From the NCBI GenBank assembly GCA_012511085.1, contig JAAZGU010000022.1, positions 1 through 5,793 on the forward strand: a stretch of DNA of 5,793 bases, in the 5' to 3' direction. Within the stretch, counting starts at the first letter, position 1. Each line of letters opens with the position of its first letter. The notes below the pieces were generated by a model. That model saw only the letters and a program-made list of their open reading frames with translations. It had not been told where the DNA came from and did no database searches. This document shows, piece by piece, positions 1 through 5,793 of the stretch. This stretch comes from Erysipelothrix sp. Lineage in GTDB: Bacteria > Bacillota_I > Bacilli_A > Erysipelotrichales > Erysipelotrichaceae. Made by a program: the position numbers and the translations under genes.

Positions 1-1289
1 CCATCCTTCACATTTTCAAAGTAAACATCGTAACCATAACTGGTCGCCACTTTCTTCACAATCGCAAGCCCCAAACCAAATTGACCATCCTCGCCTTTTT
101 GATAGGCATCAAAAATGGTGTGCATGGCATCCTGGGTGATGTTAGCGCCATCGTTATAAACCATTAACTTTTGATTTTGACAGGTGATTTCCACAACTGA
201 AGTCGCATAACGCAAGGCATTATCCACGAGGTTTTCAACCACGACCCGCCATGACTCCTCCAACCCCACAAACTCACAATCACCGATGCTCGTTTTAATT
301 TCGATGTTAGGCCGAATCACCTTCAACGATAAAATCGCACTTTCAATAACCTGCTTCATCGGCGCATACATGCCCTCGCTTTGGGTGGACGCCAAATAAC
401 CAACTCGATTCAATAACAACAAATTCTGAACTTTCTTATCCAAACGATTCACATGTTCCAAAATCACATCCACACTCTTGCTTAAGGTCTCGTAAGGATA
501 AACACCATCTTTGATGCTCTCGGAATAGGAACGAATCGTTGCGATTGGTGTTTTCAAATCATGAGAAATATTTTGTATTAATTCATCTTTTTGTTTGTTG
601 GAACGCTCAATCTCTTCGTTCATCTCCACCAGTGCATAGGCCAACTCGCCAATTTCATCGTGACGATCCAGCTTTAAAGTCGCTGGCTCTTTGTTTTTAA
701 TCTTTTCGATGTAGCTGCGAATTTGATTGAGAGGGTGAATGATATACGCAACCCACACCATCAACAAGAGAAACAAGACTCCGGTCACAATCACTAAAAT
801 ATTAACGGTACTGTTTAATAAAGTGCCCTTAAACTCATCACGATAAACGTTGGAAATGGCACTGGCAACGTATGTTTTCTGATCAATTTTTGTGATTGTA
901 AACAACATGTTCCGATGCACACTTTTAGAAACGTAGTCTTGCGTTAACTCATCTTGTTGTTTGGTTAGCGCAAATACTTCTTGCAACCACGGTTGATCAA
1001 TCCCCGGTAAATTATTGCTGGTGATGATTGATTCATCATCTTCAAAGATAATGTGCATGATGTTGGGATCATTGGCACCATAAAGAATCTCATCATCCAT
1101 CTTTAAACGATAATTATAAATAATGTTCTTTTGCGTGCGCTTAATGATTGAATACATTTGCGACCGCACAAAATTATCAATATTAAAGGATAAAAACATG
1201 AAGAAAAACATAGAAAAAACCACCACAAAAGCAATGATGATCATAAACAATTGCTGGGTCAGGGTGAGTTTCTTAAAAAACTTACGCAT
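1..1289 (-). CDS. cssS: CssS-like membrane sensor histidine kinase, 3' end cut by window edge
   Basis: This partial gene encodes the sensor kinase partner of the adjacent response regulator; 429 codons are visible with no internal stop. Residues 12-34 form a first membrane segment, about 35-160 an extracytoplasmic sensor region, and 162-184 a second membrane segment. A HAMP linker (183-236) with DEIGEL follows. The dimerisation/phosphoacceptor helix carries NISHDLKTP, with His243 as the predicted phosphorylation site. The ATP-binding domain shows an N box (NLVDNALRYA, Asn353/Asn357), a degenerate G1 box (NDGANI, 379-384) and a G2 box (FGLGLAIVKK, from 404). The phrases SIKDGVYP after the H box and YQKGEDGQFGLGL resemble, from memory, B. 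subtilis CssS (SIKDGIFP; FNKGKKGEFGIGL), which senses misfolded secreted proteins. The frame is still open at the edge, so probably 10-20 residues are missing. The ATG lies 3 nt after the regulator stop. Only a weak GGGG (1297-1300) precedes it, suggesting translational coupling. Kinase identity is near certain; the CssS assignment is an inference. Confidence 0.9.
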   Translation of the reverse strand, partial: MRKFFKKLTLTQQLFMIIIAFVVVFSMFFFMFLSFNIDNFVRSQMYSIIKRTQKNIIYNYRLKMDDEILYGANDPNIMHIIFEDDESIITSNNLPGIDQPWLQEVFALTKQQDELTQDYVSKSVHRNMLFTITKIDQKTYVASAISNVYRDEFKGTLLNSTVNILVIVTGVLFLLLMVWVAYIIHPLNQIRSYIEKIKNKEPATLKLDRHDEIGELAYALVEMNEEIERSNKQKDELIQNISHDLKTPIATIRSYSESIKDGVYPYETLSKSVDVILEHVNRLDKKVQNLLLLNRVGYLASTQSEGMYAPMKQVIESAILSLKVIRPNIEIKTSIGDCEFVGLEESWRVVVENLVDNALRYATSVVEITCQNQKLMVYNDGANITQDAMHTIFDAYQKGEDGQFGLGLAIVKKVATSYGYDVYFENVKD

Positions 1290-1292
1290 GGT

Positions 1293-1952
1293 TTAACCCC
1301 AACGGTAGCCAAACCCATAAATGGTATTCACATTAAATTCTGGCAACTTTTTTCTTAAACGGCGCATGGTATCATCAACCACACGATCCGAACCGAAATA
1401 ATTCAACTGCCACACGGCATCTAAAATTTGAGAGCGTGAAAACGCAGTCCCTTTATTACGTACAAACAAAAGTAATAAATCAAACTCTTTTGTGGTTAAG
1501 TCAATTTCTAAATCACCTAAAAATACTTTTCGTTGAATTTCATCCACCAAATAACCGTCCACCTCAATGATGTTGGGTTGGTTTTTATAAACGCGTTTGA
1601 TGATGTTGTTCACCCTTAAAACAAGTTCCTTGGGTGAAAACGGCTTGGTGATGTAATCATCACTACCCTTTTCAAGACCTATGATGCGATCAAACTCTTG
1701 ATCACGAGCCGACATAAAGACAACCGGCACATCTGGAGTTTCATTTTTTATATATTCAAGCAGGTCAAAACCACTGCCTTGATCCAACATGATATCTAAA
1801 ATCCACAACGAAACATCATCCGCCTGGGCGCCCACAAGAGCTTGTTGATACGTGGTGTAGGAACGCACCTCATAATCTTCCTTCTCGAGGTAACGCTTCA
1901 CGAGTTCATTTAAATCTTTTTCATCTTCAACAACACAAATGACATGTTTCAT
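1293..1952 (-). CDS. cssR: CssR-like OmpR-family response regulator
   Basis: This is a 219-residue two-component response regulator, a cytosolic DNA-binding protein. Receiver domain (about 1-120): acidic pair Asp10/Glu11 in VVEDE, phosphoacceptor Asp53 in LWILDIML, Ser81 in MSARD, and Lys103 in ITKPFSPKEL. Winged-helix domain (about 128-219): LTTKEFDLLLLF leads into the transactivation region, the recognition helix is near VVDDTMRRLRKKL, and the closing wing is TIYGFGYRWG. From memory, LWILDIML, FGTDRVVDD-type and ETIYGFGYR-type segments match B. subtilis CssR better than generic OmpR regulators. CssR with CssS induces the HtrA/HtrB quality-control proteases under secretion stress. I start at ATG 1952. 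A GTG nine bases upstream (1961) would give 222 residues, but it lies inside the ribosome binding site AGAGGTGA. The kinase follows after 3 nt, so the two are co-expressed. No htrA-type target is in view. Regulator identity is very secure; the Css assignment is good but untested. Confidence 0.92.
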   Translation of the reverse strand: MKHVICVVEDEKDLNELVKRYLEKEDYEVRSYTTYQQALVGAQADDVSLWILDIMLDQGSGFDLLEYIKNETPDVPVVFMSARDQEFDRIIGLEKGSDDYITKPFSPKELVLRVNNIIKRVYKNQPNIIEVDGYLVDEIQRKVFLGDLEIDLTTKEFDLLLLFVRNKGTAFSRSQILDAVWQLNYFGSDRVVDDTMRRLRKKLPEFNVNTIYGFGYRWG

Positions 1953-1957
1953 CTTGC

Positions 1958-1965
1958 TCACCTCT
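1958..1965 (-). promoter_or_regulatory. Ribosome binding site that fixes the response-regulator start
   Basis: On the minus strand the sequence is AGAGGTGA, followed by a 5-nt spacer (GCAAG) and ATG at 1952. The in-frame GTG at 1961-1959 is part of this site, so it cannot use it as a Shine-Dalgarno. This supports the shorter 219-residue protein. Confidence 0.7.
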
Positions 1966-1969
1966 TCTA

Positions 1970-1978
1970 ATTATAACA
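1970..1978 (-). promoter_or_regulatory. Extended -10 promoter for the CssRS-like pair
   Basis: The minus strand reads TGTTATAAT, a perfect TGnTATAAT extended -10 element in the 40-nt gap between glmM and the regulator. The -35 region, 16-18 bp upstream (about 1992-1999), is poor (for example TTTAAT). That is tolerated by extended -10 promoters. Transcription would start near 1963, leaving a leader of about 11 nt that barely holds the ribosome binding site. No clear operator or inverted repeat for autoregulation is visible in this short gap. The promoter is inferred from motif and position only. Confidence 0.7.
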
Positions 1979-1981
1979 AAT

Positions 1982-2005
1982 AAAAAGACCCATTAAAGGC
2001 CTTTT
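1982..2005 (-). terminator. Probable intrinsic terminator at the end of glmM
   Basis: On the minus strand, AAAAGGCC (2005-1998) can pair with GGTCTTTT (1990-1983), giving 8 bp with one G-U wobble around a 7-nt loop. A run of five T (1986-1982), then A and TTT, follows. The last glmM codons form the 5' arm and its TAA stop lies in the loop. The stem is short, half A-U, and uses part of the T-run, so termination may be partial, with some read-through into the two-component genes. The hairpin is nearly symmetrical and could also act on plus-strand transcripts. Confidence 0.55.
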
Positions 2006-3327
2006 GTCACAATCTTATTAATCACTTGGTCCACGTATTTGTGGCACGTGTCCAAGGTGTCCGCTTCCACCATCACCCGAATCAATGATTCTGTCCCCGA
2101 AGGTCGCACTAAAATTCGCCCTTCATCGTTCAGTTGGTAATTGATTGTAGAAATCAAGTCTTTCATCTCTTTATCGTCCAAGACTTTGTGTTTGTTTTTA
2201 ACGGAAACATTCTTCAACACTTGCGGGTATGTCTTAAAATCACGCACCAAATCGCTCATGGATAAGCCGGTCTGCTTCTTAATTTCCAAGAGCTTCATGG
2301 CTGTCAACAAGCCATCCCCAGTCGTGCTGTGTTCACTAAAAATAATGTGTCCTGATTGTTCACCACCCAAGTTGTAGTTGTCCTCCACCATCTTTTGATG
2401 CACAAACTTATCACCAACACGCGTTTGAACCACCGCAACCTTATGCTTCTCTAAGGATTTAAACAAGCCTAAATTTGACATGATGGTCGCGACAATCGTG
2501 TTGTGATTCAGTTGGTCGTACTCATTGAGATGGGTTGCCACCACATACAAAATATGGTCGCCATTTAAAACACGGCCCTGCTCATCCACAACAATCAAGC
2601 GATCGGCATCACCATCAAAGGCAAAGCCAACATCCGCATTATGTTCAAGCACGGCTTTCTGCAAGGCTTCAGGATAGGTTGAACCGCAATGGTTGTTGAT
2701 GTTCACGCCGTTGGGATGATCAAACAAAGTCACAACATCCGCCTCTTTTGCTTCAAGCAAGCGGCGTGCGGTTGTTGTAGCGCTCCCATTGGCAACATCA
2801 ATCACAACCTTCATCCCTTTTAAATCCATATCAAACAAGGAACTTAACCATTCCAAGTAACTATCTAAACCACTTTGGTAATCGATGGTTTCCCCAATGC
2901 GAGTATCCACCGCAAGTGGAATCTTAAATTCATCATCAATAAAATCTTCAATCATCGCTTCTAAATCCGATGAAAGCTTCATGCCATCTTGATCAAAAAT
3001 CTTAATGCCATTGTCATAATAAGGATTGTGTGATGCCGAAATCATCACCCCCGCATCAAAGTTATGATGGCGAGTTACATAAGCAACAGCCGGTGTCGGA
3101 CTCACATGCATTAAATACACATCCGAACCACCACTACAAATACCGGCAGCCAAGGCATGCTCCAACATCGATGATGATAAACGCGTGTCCTTACCAATTA
3201 AAATCCGACCCTTTAAATCGTCATTAAAGTAATGTCCTAAATACAAGCCGATTTTAAAGGCTGTATGCACACTTAAGGTTTTGTTAGCTTCCCCACGAAT
3301 CCCATCGGTTCCAAAATAACGTCCCAT
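1993..3327 (-). CDS. glmM: Phosphoglucosamine mutase GlmM
   Basis: GlmM interconverts glucosamine-6-phosphate and glucosamine-1-phosphate in the cytosol, the step feeding UDP-GlcNAc for peptidoglycan. The 444 residues match the family's usual length of about 445-450. The four alpha-D-phosphohexomutase signatures are present in order. The phosphoserine loop is SASHNP, with Ser99 the expected phosphorylated residue. The metal-binding loop is DGDADR (238-243), holding Asp238, Asp240 and Asp242. The sugar-binding loop is GGEQSGH (321-327), and the phosphate-binding loop is RPSGTE (408-413). The N terminus GRYFGTDGIRGEAN is typical of bacterial GlmM rather than of phosphomannomutases. The start ATG has a strong upstream AAAGGGGG with a 5-nt spacer and sits 11 nt after the cdaR stop, so it belongs to the cda operon. 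In studied Firmicutes, GlmM also binds CdaA and lowers c-di-AMP synthesis. No active-site loss is visible. Confidence 0.98.
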   Translation of the reverse strand: MGRYFGTDGIRGEANKTLSVHTAFKIGLYLGHYFNDDLKGRILIGKDTRLSSSMLEHALAAGICSGGSDVYLMHVSPTPAVAYVTRHHNFDAGVMISASHNPYYDNGIKIFDQDGMKLSSDLEAMIEDFIDDEFKIPLAVDTRIGETIDYQSGLDSYLEWLSSLFDMDLKGMKVVIDVANGSATTTARRLLEAKEADVVTLFDHPNGVNINNHCGSTYPEALQKAVLEHNADVGFAFDGDADRLIVVDEQGRVLNGDHILYVVATHLNEYDQLNHNTIVATIMSNLGLFKSLEKHKVAVVQTRVGDKFVHQKMVEDNYNLGGEQSGHIIFSEHSTTGDGLLTAMKLLEIKKQTGLSMSDLVRDFKTYPQVLKNVSVKNKHKVLDDKEMKDLISTINYQLNDEGRILVRPSGTESLIRVMVEADTLDTCHKYVDQVINKIVTKGL

Positions 3328-3338
3328 GTCATCCCCCT

Positions 3339-4706
3339 TTAACGAATCACGTTAATTTCAATTTCTTTTTTCTTAGGTTTAACCTGAATCAGTGATGTTG
3401 GCCCTTCGCTGTAAAGGGGCACCACTTGTTCGCCTAAACCAATATCAAACATATCAATGTAAATTTGAATATCATCAACATTCAAAGCCCCAATCCGATC
3501 CACCGATCCAAAGACCTCCACGTCCGTGTAAGCATCATCAGGATTAAGCAGCGTGAAACGATAATCTGCGTTGTTGTGACGGTAATTAATTGGCACATCC
3601 GTAAATGTTACGGATGACCCTTCCGTCAACGTAATTTCCAAGTTCACACGCGTTACACTTGACTTACGCACTCCTGATGGCAATGAAATCGTGTACACCA
3701 TGTTGGTATCACCGGTTAAGGTTGTCGCATTGATTGGTACCCGCAGTTGTTCGATTTGCGATAAAATCGCATCGGGTCCATACAAGGTCACGGATTGATG
3801 ATCCATCACAATCGCATCAATGGCTTTCCCATCCGGGATTTCACCCACAGGATCAACAACAACCGGTACTGTTTTATTGGGTGATGTCACCTCAACATCA
3901 GCCTTGATGGTTGCCGGAATCACATCCACATTGACACGTTGTCCCTGTTGATCATAAGCAACAATCGGAACTTCTTTATTAAAGGACTCCGTCACACCTT
4001 CCACATCGATGAAGGCCTTCACAAAGGCAATTTCTTTGATTGTATCTTCCGCTGCCCGAATAATGACTTCATTCAATTCGAGTTGTGGCTCACCCAGAAC
4101 ATACTCCAAGTCCATCTTATTAACGTTGACAAAGTCATAGTCTAAAACAAAGCGTGATGAAATCTTACGCTCGACTTTAACGATCGCGGTCGCGGGATTA
4201 ATCGCAACATTCACACGCGGTGAAAAGTTTTGAGGCAACAAATTAACTTGATGCGTGCCCTCAGTTAAACCGGTTAAATCCGCAACGACTTGATACTCAC
4301 CTTGGTTTTTTGTCATTTGAATATCTGCCAAATCCCCCACAATCAGTGCACTCACCGTTTGTGGTAAACCACTGACTTCATACACCTCATCGTTGGCGAT
4401 CACACGCAAAGGGATGTTGTTGATGGTATCACCAGCGCCAGAAACGCCACCGTCAAAGATACCTTCACCCCCAAAGTTAATGGTCATGTATAACATCAAG
4501 GCCAAAACCAAGGCCACAATTTTACCGTATTGGTTATTAAATAAAAACTTATCAACAACGCCACTCAACCACCGAATCACACGCATGATCGATGTTTCGA
4601 TGTTAGCGTAGGTACGCACAACACGTTTGGAACGCGAGGCAATCTGTTTCGCGAGTTCTGTCTTCTCTTGCGAATCGCGCACAACTGGTTTTTTCTTAGC
4701 CATCAT
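3339..4706 (-). CDS. cdaR: CdaR (YbbR-domain) membrane regulator of the diadenylate cyclase
   Basis: CdaR is the membrane-anchored partner that modulates CdaA. From ATG 4706 it has 455 residues. Residues 1-61 form a cytosolic, strongly basic N-terminal region (KKKPVVR near the start). About 62-79 is a single membrane segment (IVALVLALMLYM) and the rest lies outside. By eye I count four YbbR-like repeats, about 96-180, 183-277, 278-362 and 365-455. Most open with a hydrophobic strand such as NIPLRVI, TVPVVVDPVG or DVPINYR. The protein ends in a basic patch (KPKKKEIEINVIR). A longer reading from ATG 4733 has no ribosome binding site, whereas AAGGAGG precedes tandem ATGs at 4706 and 4703, so the start could be either (455 or 454 residues). 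The gene overlaps the cdaA end by 8-11 nt, implying coupled translation. The VDKFLFNN segment (51-58) lines up with where B. subtilis CdaR normally begins, so about 50 residues are extra. Confidence 0.93.
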   Translation of the reverse strand: MMAKKKPVVRDSQEKTELAKQIASRSKRVVRTYANIETSIMRVIRWLSGVVDKFLFNNQYGKIVALVLALMLYMTINFGGEGIFDGGVSGAGDTINNIPLRVIANDEVYEVSGLPQTVSALIVGDLADIQMTKNQGEYQVVADLTGLTEGTHQVNLLPQNFSPRVNVAINPATAIVKVERKISSRFVLDYDFVNVNKMDLEYVLGEPQLELNEVIIRAAEDTIKEIAFVKAFIDVEGVTESFNKEVPIVAYDQQGQRVNVDVIPATIKADVEVTSPNKTVPVVVDPVGEIPDGKAIDAIVMDHQSVTLYGPDAILSQIEQLRVPINATTLTGDTNMVYTISLPSGVRKSSVTRVNLEITLTEGSSVTFTDVPINYRHNNADYRFTLLNPDDAYTDVEVFGSVDRIGALNVDDIQIYIDMFDIGLGEQVVPLYSEGPTSLIQVKPKKKEIEINVIR

Positions 4707-5748
4707 GCTTACCTCCTTGTTCTTGATCAACATTCACGGAATCGATGCTCTCCACTTCAATTTTCCCATCGTCTTCTTTAAGTGGTTCAACAACTTGTTG
4801 ATTTGGTTTCGATGCTTTCGCATCGCGTTCTTTCTTTGTGAAGATGCGTTGGAAAATTGGTTTTGTTGCTTTCTTTTGCTCAGGTTGACTTTGGTAATCG
4901 ATTTCAACTTTCACATCGCTGCGATTGGTGAAAAGACCACGTCGTCCACGATCACGTTGCACGTGCACATCGATTTCTTCTTCAATGATGACACGGTTTA
5001 AATACTCACGTAAGGAAATACCATCCATCGGTGTCAAACTGCCTTCTTCTGCAACTGAAATCTTACCGGTTTCTTCCGAAACCACAATTGTGATGGAATC
5101 CGTAATCTCACTGATTCCTAAAGCTGCCCGATGCCGGGCCCCATAACGGGAAGGCAACTCGAGATTGGTCGGAGGAAAATACGCAGACGCACACGAAATC
5201 CGATCCCCTTGGATAATAACAGCACCATCATGGATGGGCGTATCCGTCGAGAAGATTGAGCGAATCACATCCGAGGTCACTAATGAGTTCATTGGTGAGC
5301 CGGTCCGAATGTAATCGATTAAAGATTGGGATTGTTCAATCGTGATTAAAGCTCCAATTTTATCCTCGCTTAATTGCGATGCGGCTAACACTAGTTCATC
5401 AACCAATTGTTCTTTTTCATTGCCTGTCAAGGTGGAAATCCGGGTGAAAACACTGGTTTTCCCAAGTTTTTCAAGCAAAGAACGAATTTCTGGTTGGAAA
5501 ATAATAATGACCGCTAAAAAGCCCCACTGGATAAACATATCCGCCATCCACGCCACTGTTTTAAAACCAAAAAATGTGGAAAATGATTTAACAACCAAGA
5601 CGAAGATGATGCCTTTAAAAATCTGAATGGTGCGTGAATTGTTCCGCACAATCTTCATCGTATAGTAAATCAACATCCACATTAAAGCGATATCTAAAAC
5701 AATCCGCATGGTTTGGATGACACTTTGGATTGTCGCGTTATTAAACAT
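4696..5748 (-). CDS. cdaA: Membrane diadenylate cyclase CdaA (c-di-AMP synthase) with a long C-terminal tail
   Basis: CdaA condenses two ATP into cyclic di-AMP at the inner face of the membrane. The second messenger controls potassium and osmolyte uptake and is essential in many Firmicutes. Three membrane helices are visible at about residues 11-32, 42-59 and 67-84. The DisA_N catalytic domain follows, about 100-262. It keeps both signature motifs: DGA (174-176, in PIHDGAVII) and RHR (205-207, in GARHRAALGIS). The ATG at 5748 has AAGGAGG with a 7-nt spacer. The protein is 350 residues, whereas B. subtilis and Listeria CdaA are about 273 by my recollection. The surplus is a low-complexity hydrophilic tail, basic at about 265-314 and acidic at 321-350 (10 acidic, 3 basic residues). 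The stop overlaps the cdaR start, placing cdaA first in a cdaA-cdaR-glmM operon. Enzyme identity is near certain; the role of the tail is unknown. Confidence 0.97.
   Translation of the reverse strand: MFNNATIQSVIQTMRIVLDIALMWMLIYYTMKIVRNNSRTIQIFKGIIFVLVVKSFSTFFGFKTVAWMADMFIQWGFLAVIIIFQPEIRSLLEKLGKTSVFTRISTLTGNEKEQLVDELVLAASQLSEDKIGALITIEQSQSLIDYIRTGSPMNSLVTSDVIRSIFSTDTPIHDGAVIIQGDRISCASAYFPPTNLELPSRYGARHRAALGISEITDSITIVVSEETGKISVAEEGSLTPMDGISLREYLNRVIIEEEIDVHVQRDRGRRGLFTNRSDVKVEIDYQSQPEQKKATKPIFQRIFTKKERDAKASKPNQQVVEPLKEDDGKIEVESIDSVNVDQEQGGKHDG
4712..4718 (-). promoter_or_regulatory. Consensus ribosome binding site that decides the cdaR start
   Basis: The minus strand reads AAGGAGG, a perfect Shine-Dalgarno lying inside the last codons of cdaA. 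It is 5 nt from ATG 4706 and 8 nt from ATG 4703. Both are workable spacings, so the exact start is ambiguous by one Met. The upstream in-frame ATG at 4733 has no such site. Confidence 0.85.
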
Positions 5749-5755
5749 AAGTCAT

Positions 5756-5762
5756 CCTCCTT
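5756..5762 (-). promoter_or_regulatory. Ribosome binding site of cdaA
   Basis: The minus strand reads AAGGAGG with a 7-nt spacer (ATGACTT) before the cdaA ATG at 5748. It confirms that start and predicts strong initiation. Confidence 0.85.
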
Positions 5763-5773
5763 CGACATCCTTA

Positions 5774-5782
5774 ATTATATCA
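5774..5782 (-). promoter_or_regulatory. Extended -10 promoter upstream of cdaA
   Basis: The minus strand reads TGATATAAT, matching TGnTATAAT, 25 nt before the cdaA start codon. Transcription would begin near 5767 and give a leader of about 19 nt, leaving no room for a riboswitch. The -35 box would fall outside the window, so only half the promoter can be judged. It suggests cdaA is the first gene of its transcript, although an upstream gene cannot be excluded. Confidence 0.65.
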
Positions 5783-5793
5783 TAAATTGAAGG

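Noticed and set aside
1953..1961. GTG start at 1961 for the response regulator (222 residues)
   Set aside because: The GTG is part of the AGAGGTGA site serving ATG 1952, and OmpR-family receivers normally begin a few residues before the first beta strand, as MKHVICVVEDE does.
2141..2377. 78-codon plus-strand frame opposite glmM (also 3030-3227)
   Set aside because: Both are antisense to conserved GlmM coding sequence, including active-site loops, and their translations show no recognisable domain.
3328..3360. Short AACG / CGTT inverted repeat around the end of cdaR
   Set aside because: It is only 4 bp with no T-run, followed directly by the glmM ribosome binding site. It is too small to be a terminator or operator.
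4707..4733. Longer cdaR beginning at ATG 4733 (464 residues)
   Set aside because: No Shine-Dalgarno precedes it. The nine extra residues MLIKNKEVS are simply the out-of-frame reading of the cdaA end and the ribosome binding site.
4627..5001. 124-codon plus-strand open frame, rich in Phe and Leu
   Set aside because: It lies opposite the cdaA/cdaR junction. Its apparent hydrophobicity mirrors the charged minus-strand codons (GAA/AAA read as TTC/TTT). It is a shadow of two confidently identified genes.
5342..5626. Plus-strand frames opposite cdaA (also 4925-5146) and opposite cdaR (3939-4145, 4393-4611)
   Set aside because: All are fully embedded antisense to conserved membrane or catalytic codons, and no independent evidence of coding was found.
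5749..5793. Possible riboswitch or c-di-AMP-responsive leader before cdaA
   Set aside because: The predicted leader is about 19 nt, too short for any known riboswitch. Sequence further upstream is not in the window.

Overview
The window reads as a low-to-moderate GC Firmicutes (Bacillota) chromosome segment. All genes lie on the minus strand, so the biological order runs from the high coordinates to the low ones. TGG encodes Trp throughout and the three internal stops are TAA. The cdaA-cdaR-glmM order is the classical Firmicutes arrangement. My impression from protein style is something near the Erysipelotrichia or bacilli, but that is a guess.

Region 1 (about 5793 to 1982) is the c-di-AMP / cell-wall precursor operon. 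An extended -10 promoter and a strong ribosome binding site precede cdaA, the membrane diadenylate cyclase. cdaA overlaps cdaR, which encodes its membrane-anchored YbbR-domain regulator. glmM, the phosphoglucosamine mutase, follows 11 nt later. A hairpin with a T-run overlaps the glmM stop codon and probably ends the unit. In studied Firmicutes, CdaR and GlmM both bind CdaA and modulate c-di-AMP synthesis, linking turgor/potassium signalling to peptidoglycan precursor supply.

Region 2 (about 1978 to 1) is a second transcription unit. A perfect extended -10 box lies immediately after the T-run. It drives an OmpR-family response regulator and a sensor histidine kinase whose genes are 3 nt apart. 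Both resemble, from memory, the Bacillus subtilis CssR/CssS secretion-stress pair. The kinase gene runs off the left edge of the window, and probably only the last 10-20 residues are missing.

The window is almost wholly coding. The only non-coding stretches are 40 nt (1953-1992), 11 nt (3328-3338), 3 nt (1290-1292) and the 45-nt leader (5749-5793). I see no mobile element, CRISPR, tRNA, rRNA or obviously new system. The least ordinary features are three: a charged C-terminal tail on CdaA of about 75 residues, a basic N-terminal cytosolic extension of about 50 residues on CdaR, and a terminator directly abutting the promoter of the CssRS-like pair.
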